Assembly (NCBI RefSeq): GCF_001632365.1
Contig: NW_024468537.1
Coordinates: 307,371-371,370 of the forward strand
DNA: 64,000 nucleotides
Reading direction: 5' to 3'
Origin: Laetiporus sulphureus 93-53
Taxonomy: Eukaryota > Basidiomycota > Agaricomycetes > Polyporales > Laetiporaceae
Part shown: one piece after another, positions 59,000 to 64,000 of the stretch
Layout: each line of letters starts with the position of its first letter
How positions within the stretch are numbered: the first letter of the stretch is position 1
The notes under the pieces: generated by a model
The model's database searches: none
Told to the model about the DNA's origin: nothing
The model's input: only the letters and a program-made list of their open reading frames with translations
Made by a program: the position numbers and the translations under genes

Positions 59000-59775
59000 A
59001 CCGGTGGGTGAGGGGGACGGTCTGCCCCTGCCTGCGAGAGCTGAAAAGGTGAGCTAGGGCGTTCTGCGGGCGGTACAGTGATAGATGGGGAGAAGAGAGG
59101 GGGAGGCCGAATAGAAGCCGCAGTAACCCGGGCTTCATGCTCATCGAGGGTCTCCTTGGCTGGACTCGCCGGACTTCTCTCTCCGATCCCTCAGGAGCTC
59201 TCAACGCCAAATCGGGCGCGTCCTCGCCCTTTTATGGACGCCCGCAAGATCTTATCTCAGCGAGCGATCCGTTAGCTCCAACGATCACTGTGATCGAATT
59301 TTGACACTGCCCCCATCTGGTCTAGGCCCTCAGAGTCTGCGAACAAGCCGCTGGTTTCTGGAAATTTTTCAGACTTATCGTCGGGTTGTTGCCGCCGGTT
59401 GCAGGGTTCTCCTACGTCATTGATAGAAGGCCAACTGCAAACCGAGATAATGAACGGATTCTGCAGGGCCAACTGCTTGTTTAGCTTTCCGTGCGACTCG
59501 ATTGTGCCTTGTTCGCATCACTACCGGTACCTCAACCGCGCCGTTGCAACATGTCAAACACGCTCATGTGCTTCTATTGGATTAAACAGCGTCAAGATAA
59601 CAAGCCTGATGACCTCAAAAATCCCCGCCATTCTATTGCCGTTAGCTTACATTACAGAGTACACTAAAGAAAGTCGTTCGTTGAGTTGATTGTCTACTGT
59701 CTGCTGATGCTACATCTATGAACGCTCGATCGGAAACTCGAGAGCGTCTCTCTCGACGCTTCACCGCGATCCGAC
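59000..59775. other. Intergenic segment between amylases 2 and 3
   Basis: It contains the presumed promoter of amylase 2 (a CATAAAAG word on the minus strand near 59,232) and the 3' flank of amylase 3. No gene was recognised. Confidence 0.35.
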
Positions 59776-59779
59776 ACGT

Positions 59780-61625
59780 CTAGTACATGCCAAGGGACAG
59801 GAGTACCGTCATCCCTACCAAAATCAGCGCCAATACGGACGACTGGCGGCTTGACGCAGCCGACGTGGGCCCCGAGCTGTGCTCGGCGCCAGGACTTGAG
59901 CTAGTGCTAGAGCCCGAGCTACGAACGGGCTTCTTCAGCTCTTCGCAGTAGCTTTTGTTGAACGCCTTGTCCATGGGCAGGATCACCTGTATAAGTGAAC
60001 TTTAGAATGACGCGGTAGGTGCAGGGCGATGGGAGGCGCACCTGCGGCATGCCATTCTGGCCGTTGACGGTGAAGCGACCGTTAGAGTCCGCAATGTAGT
60101 TGTTGCACGATAGGACGTCGATGAGCTCCAGTCCCGGCGCGTACGTCTCGGGCACTTCCCACTTGGGCGAGGTGTCGCTCCCGTTGTTCGTGAACAGCCC
60201 GAGCATCGGCGGCTTCCACGTCATCATCCTCGTCTTCTCGGCGTCAAGGATGGCCACCGGGGTGGTCAGGAAAATGCTCTCGTTCGCAGCCATGGCTGCT
60301 TTTCGTGCAGCGTTCAAAGCCTTGACGTGCATGACAAGCGAGGAGTTCTCGTTGTAGTCGGAGAGCCAGAGCCTGGCGTGCAGAGCTAAAGGGCAGCATC
60401 ATGTATCGACAACGAAAAGCTCACGCTTCGTGATTGTCCGGGTTGTTCCCGCCTTTGAAGCCTTGTTCTTGACCTAGAGGACGATGACCTCAGGTCAGCA
60501 TCTCTGGCTAGATATTCACGTACCATAGTACAAGATGGGCACGCCGTCCCCGACGAACGGCCAAGTAATCGCGTTCTTGACAAGCTATACAACCCGTACA
60601 TGAAGGTCCATTCAAACCTAAGCGTGCAAAACCGCTCACCGCCTCGTCCGTTGTGTACGATTGAAACCGCGGGCTATCCTGGTTCTCGAGGAACGTGCCG
60701 CTCGAGAATGCCCCGTACTTGTACGAGTCCTGGACGGCTTGGTACGTGTTCGCGAGCTCGGTAAGATCGCTATTGGTGCTATTGAATGCCTTCACAAGAG
60801 GATAGAACGTCGGATAGTCCAGTACGCTGTCGAGTACCTCTAAACGAAAAGTCTCAGCGCAACGCTCGATCAAGAGGCCACCGTGAGACACCTACGCGTA
60901 TAAGCACTGACATACTGCACGTCGCCGTCCAACACTTCACCAATAGTGAACACCCCCGAGGCCTTCGCGAACCCCGGCCAAAACGTCTTCCTAACATTCC
61001 TCACCGTCCCAATCCGCACGCCATCCGCGCCATACGTCCGCACCAACCCCCCAACCCACGCACCAAAAAAGTCGACGATCCCCGCATCCTCCGTGTCCAC
61101 GTCCGCGAGCGGGAGGTGCGCGTCGCCCAGCCAGCACTGCTCGACGTCCGTCTGGTTGCTCTCCTCCGTGATCCAGCAGAAGCGGTGGAAGTCGGAGGAG
61201 GAGGAGAAGGGCGTGAAGGAGGAGTAGTTGAGGGTGGGTGGGGGGGAGGTGCCGGCGAGGTGGTTTATGGTGAGGTCGAGCATGAGGTACATCCCGCGCG
61301 AGTGGAGTGCGGAGCTGAGCGAGGTGAGGTCGGAGGCGGTGCCGAAGTGGCCGTTCAGCGCGTTCTGGTCGACCGGCCAGTACCTGCGCCGTTAACGAAT
61401 GAATATGATGCGGAGAGGAGGAGGGATGGAGGCGCACCCGGGGTAGGCCTCGCCGTAGTATGTTTCGCCCTCGATGTTAGCGACGATGGGTGAGATCCAG
61501 ACGGCGTCGAACCCCATGTGCTGGATGTAGTCCAGCCTGCTTTCGATGCCCTTCCAGGTGCCGCCGCAGTACTTCCGGCTCGCGACGCAGCGTGGGCTCA
61601 CTAGCGCTATGTCTGGCTTTGGCGC
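59780..61625 (-). pseudogene. GH13 alpha-amylase paralogue 3, catalytically impaired and 5'-defective
   Basis: Homology to amylases 1 and 2 runs from [11 protein letters not shown] (about 61,580) to a Ser-rich linker and a hydrophobic GPI-type tail (SSVLALILVGMTVLLSLGMY) at 59,780. Region I reads LDLTINHLAG, region III IGEVLDGD and region IV FLENQDSPRF. In region II the sequence is GVRIGTVRN: the nucleophile Asp is Gly (GGG, 61008-61010) and the Lys-His pair is Arg-Asn. Upstream of RKYCGG neither SIYQLVTDRFA nor an in-frame ATG is present before a TAG, so signal peptide and first strand are missing. Most of the remaining frame is open. Either a pseudogene or a non-enzymatic relative with an unseen first exon. 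Confidence 0.75.
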
Positions 61626-61659
61626 GCAGCGGACGGGCTGTTCGAAGGTGAACAAGGAC

Positions 61660-64000
61660 AGGTTTGCGTTAGAAGAGAAGGCGGGAGAAGCTCGCGATCG
61701 ACCGCAGAGAAAGTTCGAGATGAGGACATGGATGGGGCAAAGAGGGAGCTATACAGCTGCCCTTCATCGTACACTGATACTGCCATTACTTCCCATTTAA
61801 CCGGAAATCTGATCTCTTAACCACAATGAAGTGGATGCCAGTGGCATGCAGTACAGACACCTTATGGATCATTCTACACTGCACAGAAACGAAAGCCCGT
61901 GTGGCTGGTAGTACCAAATGCAGAAGCCAAAACCTCCCACTCAGCCACACGGCATCACACGGCCCGCTGTGGGAACAAGGAAGATGTTGTAGCGGAGTTC
62001 TTTCATCAGTGCGGCAGCCAGAAGTCCTGCCTGAAATTTAATTCACACGCTCAACCCTGAGTGACGCGTTACAAGGCTGATGGGTAACCTTCGAATTGGG
62101 GTCCTGATGAGCAACGTGTGACCGTAAAGCTTGATCAGAACATTGCAGATCAGCGGACGATTCGTCGAACCGATGGCACGGACAAGATGCCTAGCCTCCG
62201 AAGGCAATCTCGTGGGTGCATCCTCTTCACTTGATGCTCCCGAGATTGATCCTCAAATTACATATGTATTTCGAACCATTCTCATGTGTATCTCAGGACC
62301 CCAACTCAGCGTCCGCAAGTCAGCGAACCGGCTCGGCTGCTTCAGCGCGGTCTGCATCCCATGCGGCTCCGCCATTTAGAAATCGGTCAAGACGTCGTGA
62401 CCACCCGTACTCTTGCTACAAAGGACAGACATGCTGCATGCCTGCCCAGGTGCCGTCGAACCACCGTATTGTGACCGTGTTCCATCGGCTCCAAGAAGCA
62501 AGGCCCAAGGTCTGGGTATTGTCCTCGTGGGTCAGATTGCTTTGCTGCGCAATTCTTTGTCTCGTCTGTTGACTTGCGAAGATATACCCTAATGGCATGC
62601 TCATTCTCATCGTTCTCGGCACTCACGTACAGGGGTACGTATGCCAAACTCGAACAATGTGCACCGCGACGCTCACGACAAGAGTCTGAAATGCTTCCCC
62701 ATCCTGCCCGTTCTGATGATATGAGGGTCAGTTCTCTGCCAGAATTTCTCCCACAGCAATACCAATAGAACCAGAAGGCGACGGATCCGCCTGAACGGAA
62801 CGGCGTATCGATATTCAATAGCCATAAGCAGTACGAGAGGTCCTAAATGAAACAAGGCAGGTCTCGTCAGGTTCTCCGCAATACGAAATGATGAGGAGCT
62901 CTCACCGTCAACTTCTGCTGCGCTCGCAGGCCGATGGACCATTCGACAATGTCCGTGGACTCTGTTTGGCAATGTCATTCTTTGATGAATGCGAACGAGC
63001 TCATTACGCACTTCTTTCGCCTGCATCGAGGCCTCGCCGACGATCGCATGGATAAGATTTCGGGGGACATATCACCTAAGAGAACCTGCTGCAAACGGAA
63101 CAGTCTAAGGGTCCCCAGATCGCGCCACGGAAGATTAGGTCACGGCCCGGTGCGGTTTCAAGGTATAAATGATGGGGCATGGTGACGGAATTCAGCACCT
63201 CTCTCCGCCCGTCATCTCCTCCCATCCTCACCGTGACATGCCTTCCTCCACCATCCTTCATGAGCACGCCACCTAGCTCTCCGCTCACTATCGCCGGCGA
63301 CCGTGAACGACCGTCTCAGGATCGACTGGGCGCAACATGCCCATACTGGTGCGTCCCACTCACATTAACAGCCCACTGACAGCAGATTCTGTGAAGACGG
63401 AGCACGGGACGCGTCGAACGTCGCACGCATCGCGCTACTCGTCCACCCTTCACGTGCATGCAACCCCACCTATCGAGTCAAGTACGCGTAACCTGCGATC
63501 GCGTTGTCCGCTCACACTCATGTCCAGCCGTGTGTAGACGCATCATTCCACATGCCCGCCAAATGCAGCAACAAGCACACTGCACCAAGCATAAGCAACG
63601 GTGAGTACGCCGCTCGCACATCATTTCGTCAATGAGCCAGCCGCTCACGTCCACCGAGCGGAAAGTTCGATCGCGACATCACGCACCACGCCTCGTCACT
63701 TCGGGAACAGCAGCCATCAGACTCATCAACCCGGTATGCAGCACCCTCCCGATCCTCACCCAACCGCGAACGATTCGATAACGTCCACTCGCAGGACACA
63801 CAGCGCGATGGTGACCTTTACCAGCTCAGTCCATCGCGTCCGCGAACGCATGCCCAATCTCCAGGACGAAGCCGAATCGCGATCATAAGGAACACCCATC
63901 CTGGCCTCCTATGCCGCCCACCTCGAGCCTCTACGCGACCACCTGCAACGTGAGCACACGACCTGTGGGTCGACTCTGACATGCCTGCAAGCCCTCTGTG
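61660..64000. other. Right end of window, no recognised gene
   Basis: Short ORFs occur on both strands. The best is on the minus strand between 62,387 and 63,026, where two overlapping frames could be joined by an intron near 62,830-62,900 into a protein with one hydrophobic segment (RRLLVLLVLLWEKF in one frame). I do not recognise it. The last 800 bp is GC-richer, with Ser/His/Thr-rich frames but no domain. Confidence 0.35.

Noticed and set aside
60786..61493. A 235-codon plus-strand ORF rich in Arg, Val and Glu
   Set aside because: It is the mirror of the amylase 3 exons and has no domain of its own.

Overview
The window is nuclear DNA of a filamentous basidiomycete, most likely an Agaricomycete. 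Genes are cut by many 44-85 bp GT-AG introns, and the content includes two KDZ (Kyakuja-Dileera-Zisupton) transposons, a chromovirus-like Ty3/Gypsy element, a Ty1/Copia end, a DUF6535 membrane protein and GPI-anchored GH13 amylases. No rRNA, tRNA or CRISPR array was recognised.

The left half (about 1-32,200) is a transposon graveyard. Two cysteine-motif hypothetical genes on the + strand (1-3,031) are followed by a decayed Gypsy polyprotein on the - strand (3,321-10,525). A 1,338 bp LTR-like insertion splits its reverse transcriptase. The Gypsy stops at the left end of a 13.8 kb element, called KDZ-1 here (10,609-24,400). KDZ-1 is bounded by 58 bp terminal inverted repeats (88% identical), with tandem subterminal repeats rich in ACATTGT/ACAATGT just inside each end. 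It carries a CxC2-type KDZ transposase on the - strand and several + strand ORFs, among them a recognisable multi-exon companion protein. Ninety bases beyond its right end a second, decayed KDZ gene of the CxC1 type starts (KDZ-2, 24,490-28,252), followed by its own 74 bp repeat array. Then come a hairpin, a Copia 3' end with LTR, a 700 bp head-to-head inverted repeat and a small MITE-like inverted repeat.

The right half (about 33,000-64,000) is gene-bearing. In order: a complete FAD polyamine oxidase (+), a disrupted hypothetical gene (+), an MCT-type major facilitator transporter (-), a decayed short-chain dehydrogenase (-), the sterol 3-ketoreductase ERG27 (+), a PP6/SIT4 type phosphatase with two apparent GC-AG introns (+), an intact secreted GH13 amylase (+), a DUF6535 protein (-), and two further GH13 amylase paralogues in tandem (-). 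The last amylase has lost its catalytic nucleophile and has no visible start. The final 2 kb holds nothing recognised.

Interplay: KDZ-1 looks like a coherent mobile unit, with transposase, companion ORFs, inverted ends and presumptive binding-site arrays. The three amylases are a local duplication cluster in which one copy is degrading. ERG27 and PP6 are housekeeping genes, so this half is ordinary chromosome next to the transposon block.
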